DNA of 64,000 bases. Origin: Lacticaseibacillus chiayiensis (lineage in GTDB: Bacteria; Bacillota; Bacilli; Lactobacillales; Lactobacillaceae). Numbering within the stretch: position 1 is the first letter of the stretch; each line of letters opens with the position of its first letter. The notes below the pieces were generated by a model. That model saw only the letters and a list, made by a program, of their open reading frames with translations, was not told the DNA's origin and searched no databases. Shown piece after piece: positions 1 through 8,626 of this stretch. The position numbers were made by a program, and so were the translations under genes. The stretch lies in NCBI RefSeq assembly GCF_004123795.1, contig NZ_MSSM01000001.1, positions 124,001-188,000 of the forward strand. Reading direction: 5' to 3'.

Positions 1-500
1 CGTCTTTGTTATCGCAGGCAATGGTAGTTCGTTCATGGCAGGCATTTTCGTTTGAAACAACAGCAACTCTTTCGTTCGAGCCGCAAAGTTTCCGTCACCA
101 AGCTGGGCTAGTGCTTTATTACAACACAAAAAATTGGCTATTTCTGTATGTTAGTCATGATGAAATAACCGACCGACGAATTCTGAATTTGCAGATGGCT
201 AAACAAGGACATATTACGGAACCATCTAATGGTTTGTATGCTTATTTACCTGATAACGGCGATGTACAGTTACGCTTTGTTGTTGCTACCGGAGTGGCAC
301 ATGCTTATTACCAAGTGAAGGCGGATGGCTTTCAGTCTTTTGGTCGACACATCGATGTTAGTTTCTTGTCTGATGAAGGTGTTGGCGGCTGGGGATTTAC
401 AGGCGCCATGATCGGCCTAACTGCTATTGATACTGATCGCAAAGACACAACTGCGACTTTTTCGCATTTTGAGATGAAAACAACGGAGGAAAAATTGTGA
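1..500 (+). CDS. GH43 beta-xylosidase-like protein, C-terminal part (5' end outside window)
   Basis: The frame is open from the first base of the window, so this is the 3' end of a longer gene. The visible 160 or so residues resemble the C-terminal beta-sandwich of GH43 beta-xylosidases/arabinofuranosidases: alternating beta-strands, the stretch GLVLYYNTKNW, a middle section on measuring bound ligand (LRFVVATG), and the closing GAMIGLTAIDT before the final strand. The catalytic five-bladed propeller would lie upstream and cannot be checked. The TGA stop overlaps the GTG start of the GH88 gene, so the two are translationally coupled. Family known: hydrolysis of xylosyl or arabinosyl side chains in the cytoplasm. 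Substrate here is inferred only; coupling to an unsaturated-uronide hydrolase suggests a side-chain-removing role on an acidic glycan. Confidence 0.75.
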   Translation, partial: SLLSQAMVVRSWQAFSFETTATLSFEPQSFRHQAGLVLYYNTKNWLFLYVSHDEITDRRILNLQMAKQGHITEPSNGLYAYLPDNGDVQLRFVVATGVAHAYYQVKADGFQSFGRHIDVSFLSDEGVGGWGFTGAMIGLTAIDTDRKDTTATFSHFEMKTTEEKL

Positions 501-1630
501 CAAACACAGAGCAATTGAATGAATGGGCAACTGATAAACTAGACAAAATCCAGACAAAAACGTTACAGAGCCTTAAGCGCCATGGCAAAAAAATGATTCC
601 GTATCAAGCTATGAATGGCGTTTACACCAAAGACATGGCCAAGGAAGACATTACTTGGTGGACCAATGGATTTTGGGGAGGATGGTTGTGGCAGCTAAAT
701 CATTATCAGCCCAATGCCGATCTAGAAGCGGCGGCTATTGCCAATGAAGATGAGCTGGACGCAGCTTTTTTAAAGTATCAAGGTCTGCACCATGATGTCG
801 GTTTTATGTGGTTGCCAACTGCGGTCACCCATTATCGTCAAGATCAAAATGAACGGGCATACTGGCGGGGCCGACATGCAGCAGATTTGCTGGCAGGTCG
901 TTACAACCCAGCTGGTCATTATCTGCGTTCCTGGAATCGTGATCGCGCTGGCTGGGTGATTATTGACTCTATGATTAATATTCAATTGCTATACTGGGCT
1001 AGCGAAGTGACGAAGGATCCACGGTTTGCGATGATCGCAGATGAACATGCGCATACGGTCATGCAAAATCACGTGCGGCCAGATGGCTCGGTTTCACATA
1101 TTGTGGTTTTCGACCCGACCACGGGAGAACGCTTACGGACTGAAACAGGGCAAGGTTATGACGAAAATAGTAGCTGGTCACGCGGCCAAGGATGGGCAAT
1201 TTATGGTTTTGCCTTAGCTTATCGCCACACAGGCAAACCTGAGTACTTGGCAACGGCAAAACGAGTTGCAAATTATTTCTTGGCAAATACAGCACAGACA
1301 AACCATATTCCAGCCATCGATTTTCGTGCACCGTCAAAAGACGCGGGAACCGATACGTCTGCTGCGGCAGTGGCTGCTTGCGGTATGCTTGAAATCGCGA
1401 ATCATTGTAAAGACACTGAGGCGATGCTTTATACAACTGGTGCGGTCGATATGTTGCAGGCAGTAAGCGAGCGGTTTGCCAATTATGATGCCAACGTGGA
1501 TGGCATTTTATCAGGCGCTACGACTGCCTACCATGAAGCGACTGGGCATAATGTAAACCTGAACTATGGTGATTACTATTTTGTTGAAGCGTTATTGCGC
1601 GTGATTAATAAGGACATATTGGTCTGGTAG
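497..1630 (+). CDS. GH88 unsaturated glucuronyl hydrolase
   Basis: 377 residues, the normal length for family GH88/GH105 cytoplasmic hydrolases that remove the 4,5-unsaturated uronate left by polysaccharide lyases. The fold is an (alpha/alpha)6 barrel. The sequence shows WWTNGFWGGWLW near residues 54-64, HHDVGFMW with Asp100, and IIDSMINIQLLYW with Asp157; these two aspartates match the catalytic/substrate pair of characterised unsaturated glucuronyl hydrolases. The GTG start at 497 has GGAGG about eight bases upstream and overlaps the preceding stop. It is followed after 44 bases by the DUF2264 gene. The product would be a 5-keto-4-deoxyuronate plus the trimmed sugar, feeding the KDG kinase four genes downstream. 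A second, frameshifted GH88 lies at 8627. GAG versus pectin-type substrate cannot be decided from sequence alone. Confidence 0.9.
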   Translation: MTNTEQLNEWATDKLDKIQTKTLQSLKRHGKKMIPYQAMNGVYTKDMAKEDITWWTNGFWGGWLWQLNHYQPNADLEAAAIANEDELDAAFLKYQGLHHDVGFMWLPTAVTHYRQDQNERAYWRGRHAADLLAGRYNPAGHYLRSWNRDRAGWVIIDSMINIQLLYWASEVTKDPRFAMIADEHAHTVMQNHVRPDGSVSHIVVFDPTTGERLRTETGQGYDENSSWSRGQGWAIYGFALAYRHTGKPEYLATAKRVANYFLANTAQTNHIPAIDFRAPSKDAGTDTSAAAVAACGMLEIANHCKDTEAMLYTTGAVDMLQAVSERFANYDANVDGILSGATTAYHEATGHNVNLNYGDYYFVEALLRVINKDILVW

Positions 1631-1674
1631 TTGCAAGGTTTGATCAAAAGCCGGTTTGGAAAACAGGGATAAAC

Positions 1675-3471
1675 GTGCAGACGAAAGCAGATCTTTTACA
1701 GTGGTTAAAGCAAATGGTTCCCGGAGATCTAAAATATCTCGATCAAAGCGGCGCGGCCTACCTGCCAGAGATTCGCGAACTAGAGGCGATTCTCCGACCG
1801 CTTTGGGCAATTTTGCCAGCTTATTTTAGCGGGGAGCCGCTAACAACGAGTGAGCAATTTTATTTAAATGAACTAAAGCGGAGGGTTGAAACTGGCGATT
1901 TACCGGCGATAACGACCCATAACCGCCAGATTGCAGTTGAACTTGGCGTCATTGCTTATGCCCTTGGTACCTATCGCGAACGGTTTCTTAACTTGTTTTC
2001 CGCAAAAGGACAAAAGCAATTTGCTGCTTGGCTAAACACAATTAACGATATTGAATTTCCTGCTGGTAATTGGTACTTTTTCTTGGCTCTCATCAATGCG
2101 GCGCTTCGGCGAAATCACTTTCCATATTCGAAGGAAAAGTTAACGGATGCGCTTGATAAGATTGAGACCTTCTATAAAGGCAATAACTGGTATACAGACG
2201 GATCCAATGAGCAGTCTGACTACTACATTGCTTTTGCGTTTCACTTCTACGGGATGATCTATGCCAGTTTTGTCGATGATGACGCAGCGCAATTGTTTAG
2301 GCAACGCGCACTTGGATTTGCTCATGATTTTCAATATTGGTTTGATGATCAAGGTCGTTCATTGCCTTTTGGACGTAGCTTGACTTACCGATTTGCTCAC
2401 GTTTCATTTTGGAGCGCGATGGTGACGACCGGATTGTATCGCGACTCGGACTTCTCACTTGGGCAGATTAAAGGCATTATCTTGCGGAATTTTCGGTTTT
2501 GGCAAAAACAACCGATTGTGGTTCCGGCCGAACATAATCTTGCCATCGGTTATGGCTATGCCCAGCAAGTGATGGCGGAAGATTATAATGCCCCCGGTTC
2601 GCCAATGTGGGCCTTCAAAAGCTTGATTTTGTTAGGGCTGCCGGCTGATCACGCTTTTTGGCAGGTAAAAGAAGCAAGCTTAGAGAAATGGCACCATGTT
2701 GCTGAAACTGGACCGGGTTTCTTGATTGACCATGACGATCAGCAAGTAACGGCTTTGTCAGCACGCCAATATGCTAATAGTCCCCAGCTTTACCGCGGCA
2801 CTGAAAAGTATAGTAAGTTTGCCTACTCGACCTATTTCGGCTTTAACGTCAGTCGCGGACAAAGTGGGTTGAGTCAGTTTGCGATTGACTCAACACTGGC
2901 TTTTTCAATCCCGGGGCACGATCAATATGCAACACGCCATGTGATTGACGATGCGGCCGTTTTTTCTGAATACGCAGTTAGCAAGTGGCGAGTGTGGCAT
3001 GACATTCAAGTGGTCAGCTATTTAATACCGGTGGCTGCCAATTGCCATGTCCGCCTTCACGAAATTGACACACCCTATGCAGTGATGACTGCAGAAGGGG
3101 GCTTTCCGCTAGCAAATTGGAACCATAAATATAATCAGTCTCGCATCAGTGAAACAGTGTGCGTAGCTTATAGCGATCACGGTCAATCCCTGATTAAAAG
3201 TTTAGCAGGAACGCGGCAACCGCTGTTAGTACCACAAGGGCCGAATACGAATCTTTATTCTCCGGAAAAAAACGCCATTCCTGTATTGACAGCGACGCTT
3301 ACAGCTGGTCAGCACGTCTTAGGCTGTTTGGTGTTTGGTGATCCAAATACCAAGAAGCAGATCGCAGAAGTGTCCTTGACGATGTCAGACAAAGCTTTTG
3401 AGCTAAAAATGCCTGGTCGGCTTGTAACAATTTCGCGAGCAACACCACTGAAGAGGAGGCGAAAAAATTGA
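1675..3471 (+). CDS. DUF2264 domain protein
   Basis: 598 residues matching the DUF2264 family, which is typically found beside unsaturated-uronide hydrolases and polysaccharide utilisation genes. No signal peptide or membrane segment is seen, so it should be cytoplasmic. The N-terminal two thirds is helical and rich in aromatic residues (NWYFFLALINAAL, GNNWYTDGSNEQSDYYIAF, PMWAFKSLILLGLP), reminiscent of an (alpha/alpha) toroid such as in GH88/lyase folds; the last third is beta-rich. The GTG start at 1675 has a modest ribosome site (CAGGGAT). The stop at 3469-3471 overlaps the TTG start of the ThuA-like gene, so the two were probably translated together. The biochemical activity is not known to me; a glycoside hydrolase or lyase role on an uronide oligosaccharide is an inference from fold and neighbours. 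Confidence 0.8.
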   Translation: MQTKADLLQWLKQMVPGDLKYLDQSGAAYLPEIRELEAILRPLWAILPAYFSGEPLTTSEQFYLNELKRRVETGDLPAITTHNRQIAVELGVIAYALGTYRERFLNLFSAKGQKQFAAWLNTINDIEFPAGNWYFFLALINAALRRNHFPYSKEKLTDALDKIETFYKGNNWYTDGSNEQSDYYIAFAFHFYGMIYASFVDDDAAQLFRQRALGFAHDFQYWFDDQGRSLPFGRSLTYRFAHVSFWSAMVTTGLYRDSDFSLGQIKGIILRNFRFWQKQPIVVPAEHNLAIGYGYAQQVMAEDYNAPGSPMWAFKSLILLGLPADHAFWQVKEASLEKWHHVAETGPGFLIDHDDQQVTALSARQYANSPQLYRGTEKYSKFAYSTYFGFNVSRGQSGLSQFAIDSTLAFSIPGHDQYATRHVIDDAAVFSEYAVSKWRVWHDIQVVSYLIPVAANCHVRLHEIDTPYAVMTAEGGFPLANWNHKYNQSRISETVCVAYSDHGQSLIKSLAGTRQPLLVPQGPNTNLYSPEKNAIPVLTATLTAGQHVLGCLVFGDPNTKKQIAEVSLTMSDKAFELKMPGRLVTISRATPLKRRRKN

Positions 3472-4125
3472 AAAGAGCGTTGATTTATTTATGGTGGTTG
3501 GGAGGGACACCAGCCAGCCACAGTAAGTGCTTATCTCGCCGCGCAATTAAAGGAAGTAGGATTTGACGTGACGCGCACGCCCTCACTGGATGTGCTCGAT
3601 GATGTCGACACGCTATTCGACTTTAATCTCATTATCATACACTGGACGCGCGGTGAACTCAGTCCTGAGCGATTTGATAATATTTCTGCAGCAGTTGCAC
3701 ACGGCGTTGGTTTGGCGGGGATTCATGGTGGCTTAACATCGGCCTTTCAAAACAATAAAAAATGGCTTTGGTTAACCGGTGGATGTTTTGTGGCACATCC
3801 TGGTGGCCTCAATACAACCTATACCGTGAAGATATTGGATCATCAGCATCCAATTACACAGCATTTGGATGACTTTGAGATTCAAACCGAGCAGTATTTT
3901 GTGCTGATGGATCCTGCGATTCATGTGTTAGCGGATACTGTGTTTGCAGCTGGTGAGCATCCAGAGGCAACTAATCCGGAGCCGATTCATCTTCCGGTTG
4001 CTTGGATCAAGCGGTGGGGCCGCGGCCGGGTTTTCTTTCAATCGCTTGGGCATGATCTCACAACTTGTCAACGTCCGGAAGTTACAAGGCTAACGCTGCA
4101 AGGGTTTCAGTGGGCTGCGCAGTGA
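3468..4125 (+). pseudogene. ThuA-like (trehalose-utilisation/class I amidotransferase-like) gene, frameshifted near its start
   Basis: Translation should begin at TTG 3468, which has AGAGGAGG at 3452-3459 and overlaps the previous stop. That frame gives MKRALIY and then runs into a stop at 3567-3569. From 3490 the next frame gives YGGWEGHQPATVSAYLAAQL and continues cleanly to 4125, matching the ThuA fold, including GLAGIHGGL, LTGGCFVAHPGG and the final FFQSLGHD. One extra T in the run at 3488-3490 explains the break; without it the protein would be about 218 residues, normal for the family. ThuA-like proteins are linked to oxidation or epimerisation of sugars but are poorly characterised. A shorter product from GTG 3568 would lack the first Rossmann strand. 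It may be a true lesion or a sequencing error. Confidence 0.8.
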
Positions 4126-4168
4126 TTTAGTGAGTGGAAGCGGATGACGTCAAGTCTGCTTGTAACTG

Positions 4169-4197
4169 AAAGCACAGCTTGTTTGAAGCTTTTTTTA
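4169..4197 (+). terminator. weak terminator-like hairpin
   Basis: An AAAGC / GCTTT stem with an inner AGCTT/AAGCT pairing is followed by seven T residues. It lies between the ThuA-like gene and the KDG kinase. The stem is short, so it may only attenuate read-through. Confidence 0.4.
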
Positions 4198-4275
4198 TTT
4201 ATTATTGAAAATCGACCTTATGACTATAGCATGAGTCGCAGGTCATCAGAGCTTAGGCGAAAGGAAGATCAAACA

Positions 4276-5295
4276 ATGACAAAAATTTTAACGATGGGCG
4301 AGATGCTGTTGCGTTTAAAACCAACCGACCATCAGCGCATTATTCAGGCAAATACGTACGATGCTAATTATGGTGGGTCTGAGGCCAATGTTGCGGTGTC
4401 GCTGGCACTTTTGGGGGATGATGTTGAGCTTCTAACCAAGTTGCCTCAGAATGCACTCGGTGATATGGCGCTCAATACTGTTCGTCAGTACGGCGTGAAG
4501 ACGCAAAAAATTCTGCGCGGTGGTCGGCGTCTAGGGATCTACTTTTTTGAAAAAGGTGCCAGTGTCCGAAACACGAATGTTGTGTATGACCGTGCTGATA
4601 GCTCGTTTGCGACTGTTTCGCGAACTGAATTTGATTGGGAAAAGCTTCTCGGCAATGTTGACTATTTTTATTTCTCCGGGATCACTGCAGCTTTGTCGGA
4701 TTCGATTCGCGCATCGTTGCTTGATGCCTGCAAAGCTTGCCGTGATCGCAATGTGACCGTTGTATGCGATATGAACTATCGCGGTAAAATGTGGACGCCT
4801 AAAGAAGCCCAAGCGTGCATGCAGACATTGATGCCGTATATTAATATTTGCATCGCCAATGATGAGGATTTTGAAGCAACGCTGGGTATTAAAGCGTTTG
4901 ATGGCGATATGACGCGCGGTATTGAGCAAAAACAGCAGTTTGAACAAGCAATGCGCGAAGTTCAGGCCAAATATCCAAACTGTCACACGGTGGCAAGCGT
5001 GCTGCGCGATATTCATTCAGTCGAAGACAGCCAATGGACAGCCATGATGCTGCACGATGGTCAGATGGTTGAAGGTCCCACCTATAAAATGCACGTTTAT
5101 GAAGGCGTAGCTGGTGGCGACGCGTTTGGCGCGGGGCTAGTTCATGGGTTTGTGAACGGATTTAAAGCGCAGGAAATGATTGATTATGCGATTACGGCAT
5201 CTGTCATGAAGTTGACGATTCCAGGCGATTTGAATCTGGCTACAGATCAAGATATCCGCAATGCGATGGCGTCAGGTAATTCGGTCAATCGCTGA
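4276..5295 (+). CDS. kdgK: 2-keto-3-deoxygluconate kinase (PfkB family)
   Basis: 339 residues, a ribokinase/PfkB family kinase. It shows the N-terminal GGSEANVA substrate region near residue 33, KLPQNALGDMA, an AND/NDEDFE motif in the middle and the C-terminal GVAGGDAFGAG motif carrying the catalytic Asp and anion hole. These features and the closing VMKLTIPGD fit 2-keto-3-deoxygluconate kinase, which makes KDPG with ATP. I chose ATG 4276 because GAAAGGAAGAT sits just upstream; an in-frame ATG at 4144 has no ribosome site. It ends the first uronide cassette, so it likely phosphorylates the KDG made after GH88 and isomerase/reductase steps, which are not encoded in this window. The matching aldolase may be the gene at 55672. 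A related sugar-acid kinase specificity cannot be excluded. Confidence 0.85.
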   Translation: MTKILTMGEMLLRLKPTDHQRIIQANTYDANYGGSEANVAVSLALLGDDVELLTKLPQNALGDMALNTVRQYGVKTQKILRGGRRLGIYFFEKGASVRNTNVVYDRADSSFATVSRTEFDWEKLLGNVDYFYFSGITAALSDSIRASLLDACKACRDRNVTVVCDMNYRGKMWTPKEAQACMQTLMPYINICIANDEDFEATLGIKAFDGDMTRGIEQKQQFEQAMREVQAKYPNCHTVASVLRDIHSVEDSQWTAMMLHDGQMVEGPTYKMHVYEGVAGGDAFGAGLVHGFVNGFKAQEMIDYAITASVMKLTIPGDLNLATDQDIRNAMASGNSVNR

Positions 5296-5313
5296 AGGCT
5301 CGCCAAGCCCATT

Positions 5314-5997
5314 TCAGTCCTGTGAAACCTTTTCTAATTGATCAGAAACCTTGAAGTTATGCTTTAGCTGGGGCCAGATATGCTTGTCGGCCCAAGCAAT
5401 GATAACACCATTAAACAGGATGGAAAAAATTGTTGCGACGTTAATACCCAGTAAACGCCCAGAAGAAAAATAAGCAATAATGATGACCACGATCGGTGGA
5501 ATGAAGTCAATCATTTGTGCAGCCGTCGCGTTTCCCCGTAGATAAAGAAAACGAAGGATGTTTGTTGTGTCGTCATTTGGATGCATAATGATGTTTGCTC
5601 GTTGATATAACGAAATCGCGATCCCAAAAGAAACAACCCCAAAGCATGAAACCAATCCGCGCGCCACGACTGGCCAAGTGCCAACTCCCAGAGTAGTGAA
5701 CAACCATGTAAAAATATTGACAAAATAGCCATAAAAAATAGCATAAATAATTTCCCCGATGAATCTTGGCAAATCAATATGTTTAATCAAGAACTGGTTG
5801 GTTAAGGCATTTAAAAAACCGCTGATGATCAAAATGATGCCGATGTCCCAGTTTTGCCATGCATTTAGGTTAATCGCTGCTGCTGTCCAAATACCGCTTC
5901 CCATCGCACCAACGATACACAGACCTTGGCCAAAAGCATTTAGCAATAAGCCAATGATCAAACCTGACCAACGTTCCGTACGCGAATTAATAAACAT
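5314..5997 (-). CDS. YczE/YitT-type integral membrane protein
   Basis: 227 residues with about five hydrophobic segments (for example GLIIGLLLNAFGQGLCIVGA near the N-terminus, IGIILIISGFLNAL, and FIPPIVVIIIAYF). The pattern, including the glycine-rich first helix followed by GSGIW, fits the YczE/YyaS/YitT group of uncharacterised inner-membrane proteins. Start ATG at 5997 is preceded by AGGAGGAG. It is transcribed toward the KDG kinase, tail to tail with a 19-base gap. Function unknown; it may export or import a small solute. Upstream, 5998-6168 holds only a short AT-rich region, probably its promoter. Confidence 0.7.
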   Translation of the reverse strand: MFINSRTERWSGLIIGLLLNAFGQGLCIVGAMGSGIWTAAAINLNAWQNWDIGIILIISGFLNALTNQFLIKHIDLPRFIGEIIYAIFYGYFVNIFTWLFTTLGVGTWPVVARGLVSCFGVVSFGIAISLYQRANIIMHPNDDTTNILRFLYLRGNATAAQMIDFIPPIVVIIIAYFSSGRLLGINVATIFSILFNGVIIAWADKHIWPQLKHNFKVSDQLEKVSQD

Positions 5998-6168
5998 AAG
6001 CTCCTCCTGATGACAAAGTGGTGTCCGTTTGTTGAAGTATATTCAATATACCACGTTTTTTAAATAAGAAACAGCATTTCCTATTAATAAATTTCATGTA
6101 TTGCTCAATGGCTGTCAACGCATAGCAATGAGGGACAAGGAACAAACCATTCGCGATATTTATAATGG

Positions 6169-6220
6169 AAAAAGGCAGTCGCCCCGCTTGTTGTCACAAC
6201 AAGCGGGGCGACTGCCTTTT
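6169..6220 (-). terminator. strong intrinsic terminator of the IclR gene, probably bidirectional
   Basis: A near-perfect inverted repeat, AAAAAGGCAGTCGCCCCGC on one side and its complement on the other, separated by a short TTGTTGTCACAACAA turn. It is flanked by A and T runs on both sides, so it can stop transcription in either direction. It lies 44 bases past the IclR stop codon. Confidence 0.9.
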
Positions 6221-6263
6221 GTGTGGGTCGGTTGCGATTACTGATGGGCAGTTAATAATAACC

Positions 6264-7034
6264 TTACAGCGTTTGTTCAATCGCGTGCTGTGTATTGAGC
6301 AACAAACGGATGAAGTTGGACTGCCGTTCTTTGTTCACTCGATATTTCGGCGAACTGATACTGAAGGCACCATAAATTCTGCCAGCTTTCATGATCGAAG
6401 CACCGAGGCAAAGAACTTCCGGTTGGTTTTCTTCATTATCGATGGACACGCCCATTTCTTGAATGTTTTTCAGATTCTGGCGAAGTTTTGGCAGACTGGT
6501 AATCGTATTTGGGGTCAGTGGTTTAAGCTTATGCGTCTCAAGATAATCATCTAAATGCTTGCGCGAATAGTTGGCTAGCAGCGCTTTGCCCATCGCGGAC
6601 GAGTACATGTTCATTGTACCGCCGATGATAGATTCCAACTTGATACTGTTGGGGCTTTCAAGCTTTTCGACCAACACGATTTTGTCGTTGCGGACAATGC
6701 CGAGGTTAATCGTCTCGTTGGTTTCATCACGCAAAGTCTCAAGGAACGGCCGGGCGACCTTGGCGATGTCAAAACTGTCGAGCGCTTTTTTGGCATATGG
6801 AATGAGCTCAGTGCCGAGATAATAGCGCTTGGTGCTTTCATCACGGCGAACAAAGCCAATCATATCTAGCGTGTTGAGAATCTTTAGAATCGTCGGTTTT
6901 GACGAACTTAAGGCGGCGCTCATGTCTGCCAGCGATGGTGGATCATCAGCCTTCATGAGATAGTCTAAGATGTCCTTAGCTTTGATGAGCACCGTGCCAT
7001 AAGGTTTTTGGTGGTTTTCCTTTACTTGTTCCAA
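6264..7034 (-). CDS. IclR/KdgR-family transcriptional regulator
   Basis: 256 residues. N-terminal winged helix-turn-helix (KAKDILDYLMKADDPPSLAD, SKPTILKILNTLDMIGFV, residues about 15-75) followed by an IclR effector-binding domain (PFLETLRDETNETINLGI, AMGKALLA near 150, and a C-terminal ASIMKAGRIYGAFSIS). I chose TTG 7034 because TTTGGAGGCC lies seven bases upstream; a start at 7052 would fall within that ribosome site. IclR proteins related to KdgR respond to 2-keto-3-deoxygluconate or similar uronate intermediates. With a KDG kinase on one side and a GAG-type PTS cassette on the other, control of these genes is a reasonable inference. It stands alone with its own terminator. Confidence 0.85.
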   Translation of the reverse strand: MEQVKENHQKPYGTVLIKAKDILDYLMKADDPPSLADMSAALSSSKPTILKILNTLDMIGFVRRDESTKRYYLGTELIPYAKKALDSFDIAKVARPFLETLRDETNETINLGIVRNDKIVLVEKLESPNSIKLESIIGGTMNMYSSAMGKALLANYSRKHLDDYLETHKLKPLTPNTITSLPKLRQNLKNIQEMGVSIDNEENQPEVLCLGASIMKAGRIYGAFSISSPKYRVNKERQSNFIRLLLNTQHAIEQTL

Positions 7035-7382
7035 TTGAAGGCCTCCAAACAAAATTTAAAAGTTTATTATATAGAAATATACATTGAAAAAAATGGTTTG
7101 TCCAGTGTGTTTCTTACTGAATACTGTTTTTTTGCAATGGTCGCGCCCAGACATTGCTTGTTTGATGGCGTTTACATATAGATTACCAAAATAACGGGTT
7201 GTTTCAAAATATTTTGTTTCATTTTTGGAAATTGTGATATTCATTTAAGAAAAGCTTAACTTGAAGCGGGCGCAACTGGCAAAAGGGCACAGGTTAATCT
7301 AAGGACACAAGCCATTTGCTGAGCGTCCATCGTTCGGAAAATCAGATATAATAAAGTTATTAAATGAAAAGGATGGTTGACC
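7035..7382 (+). promoter_or_regulatory. IclR / rpiA divergent intergenic region with rpiA -10 box
   Basis: About 350 bases without a convincing gene. A perfect TATAAT lies at 7347-7352, upstream of the AAAGGATGG ribosome site at 7368-7376 of rpiA. No good -35 is seen at 17 bases. AT-rich sequence next to 7060-7250 probably holds the IclR promoter. Confidence 0.5.
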
Positions 7383-8072
7383 ATGGATCAGAATAAGTTG
7401 AAGCAGGAGGCCGCTCAAAAGGCAGCTGAATTTGTTGAAGACGGGATGACGATTGGCTTGGGCACTGGCTCGACAGTGTTTTATCTAGTTGAAGCGATTG
7501 CACAACGGGTCAAGGAAGAGCACCTGAATCTGACCGGTGTTGCGACCAGCGTGCGGACGCGTAAGCAAGCAGAGTCTCTTGGCATTCCCATGAAGGATCT
7601 GGATGAAGTGGCGCAAATCGATTTAACGATTGACGGCGCCGATGAAGTGGACAAGCATTTCCAAGGCATCAAAGGCGGCGGACGCGCGCATTTGATCGAA
7701 AAAATTGTGGCGATTAATTCTGCGCGCAATATCTGGATTGTGGATGAAACCAAATTGGTGGATACGCTGGGTAAGTTTCCGTTGCCGCTTGAAGTGATTC
7801 CCTTTGGCAGCGGCAAGTTGTTGCAGCGTCTTAGGGATGAAGGCCTGAAGCCGGCTTATCGCCTGAACGACGACGGCACCAAGGCATTGACTGACTCGAA
7901 GAATTATATCATTGATCTGCATCTTGGGCACATCGACCATCCGCATTTGTTAGCGGAATGGCTGAACAGGCAGGTGGGGATTGTCGAACATGGGCTATTC
8001 CTTGATCTCGTCAAAACCGTGGTTGTCGGCACCACGCATGGCCCGGAAATCTTGGATGCGCACCGCGGTTAA
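7383..8072 (+). CDS. rpiA: ribose-5-phosphate isomerase A
   Basis: 229 residues, the usual RpiA length. The phosphate loop GLGTGSTV near residue 24, IDGADEVD near residue 80 and [12 protein letters not shown] are the family signatures; the Lys of KGGG and the Glu of IEK match the catalytic residues. The GGGRAH version differs from the common GGGAA/GGGGA motif, which may mark a paralogue. It would interconvert ribose-5-phosphate and ribulose-5-phosphate in the pentose phosphate pathway. ATG 7383 is preferred over TTG 7377 because AAAGGATGG is about seven bases upstream. It is monocistronic, between an IclR regulator and a GAG-type cassette. Lactobacilli often have more than one rpiA, so this may not be the housekeeping copy. 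Confidence 0.9.
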   Translation: MDQNKLKQEAAQKAAEFVEDGMTIGLGTGSTVFYLVEAIAQRVKEEHLNLTGVATSVRTRKQAESLGIPMKDLDEVAQIDLTIDGADEVDKHFQGIKGGGRAHLIEKIVAINSARNIWIVDETKLVDTLGKFPLPLEVIPFGSGKLLQRLRDEGLKPAYRLNDDGTKALTDSKNYIIDLHLGHIDHPHLLAEWLNRQVGIVEHGLFLDLVKTVVVGTTHGPEILDAHRG

Positions 8073-8130
8073 TAACTAACTAAAATAAACAACAAACGCG
8101 CACTGTCTGCTGAACAGCGCTCACGATAAA

Positions 8131-8165
8131 CCCTCAAAGCTGCAATTTGGTTTTGAGGTTTTTTT
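8131..8165 (+). terminator. rpiA terminator
   Basis: CCTCAAA at 8132-8138 pairs with TTTGAGG at 8152-8158, followed by a run of seven T residues. Confidence 0.75.
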
Positions 8166-8337
8166 GTGTTGGCGTTTTTGCCGATTCGGTCTGATTCAGC
8201 GGGCTGATGCTCACGGATGACTTAAAAGTGATTATAAATGTTTATAGATGTTTCTTTTAAAACCTTATTAAAACAGCCTTTATAAGCTTTAACCGTTTTT
8301 TAAAGCCGTGAATTTGGGAAAAAATGTTCTTAAATGA

Positions 8338-8366
8338 TTTACATTAAAGCGCTTCCATGTTATAGT
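8338..8366 (+). promoter_or_regulatory. promoter of the GAG-type cassette with cre site in the spacer
   Basis: TTTACA at 8338-8343 and TATAGT at 8361-8366 are separated by exactly 17 bases. The spacer carries TTAAAGCGCTTCCA, a cre-like CcpA site, so CcpA binding would block RNA polymerase. The gene starts at 8627, leaving a leader of about 255 bases (8370-8626) in which I see no gene and no clear riboswitch. Confidence 0.7.
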
Positions 8367-8626
8367 CGTTTTGGAAATAAAAAGAAAGAATGTTTATCAT
8401 AAAGAAATAAATGAACGGCTCAACAATATCCTTTGTTTTTAACCATTTCATCAAAATAGTTGAGTTTTCCTACGTGACGAGGCGCGAATTCTGCAGGTGA
8501 GTTTTTGAGAAGGACGATTTTTCCTAACGTATCATGTGGCGGGAACTCTATTTCCAAAAGGTATACACCGATTTTACATAGCTAGTGATCCAAGCAATCA
8601 GCAACAAAGCATCAAGGAGGCAGAAA

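Noticed and set aside
4144-4275. Longer N-terminus for the KDG kinase from ATG 4144
   Set aside because: It has no ribosome site, covers a terminator-like hairpin, and the kinase fold begins at 4276.
6165-6554. 129-residue frame antisense to the IclR gene
   Set aside because: It starts inside the terminator hairpin and lies opposite a clear IclR effector domain.
8370-8626. Riboswitch in the long leader of the GAG-type cassette
   Set aside because: No known riboswitch core or terminator/antiterminator pair could be recognised.
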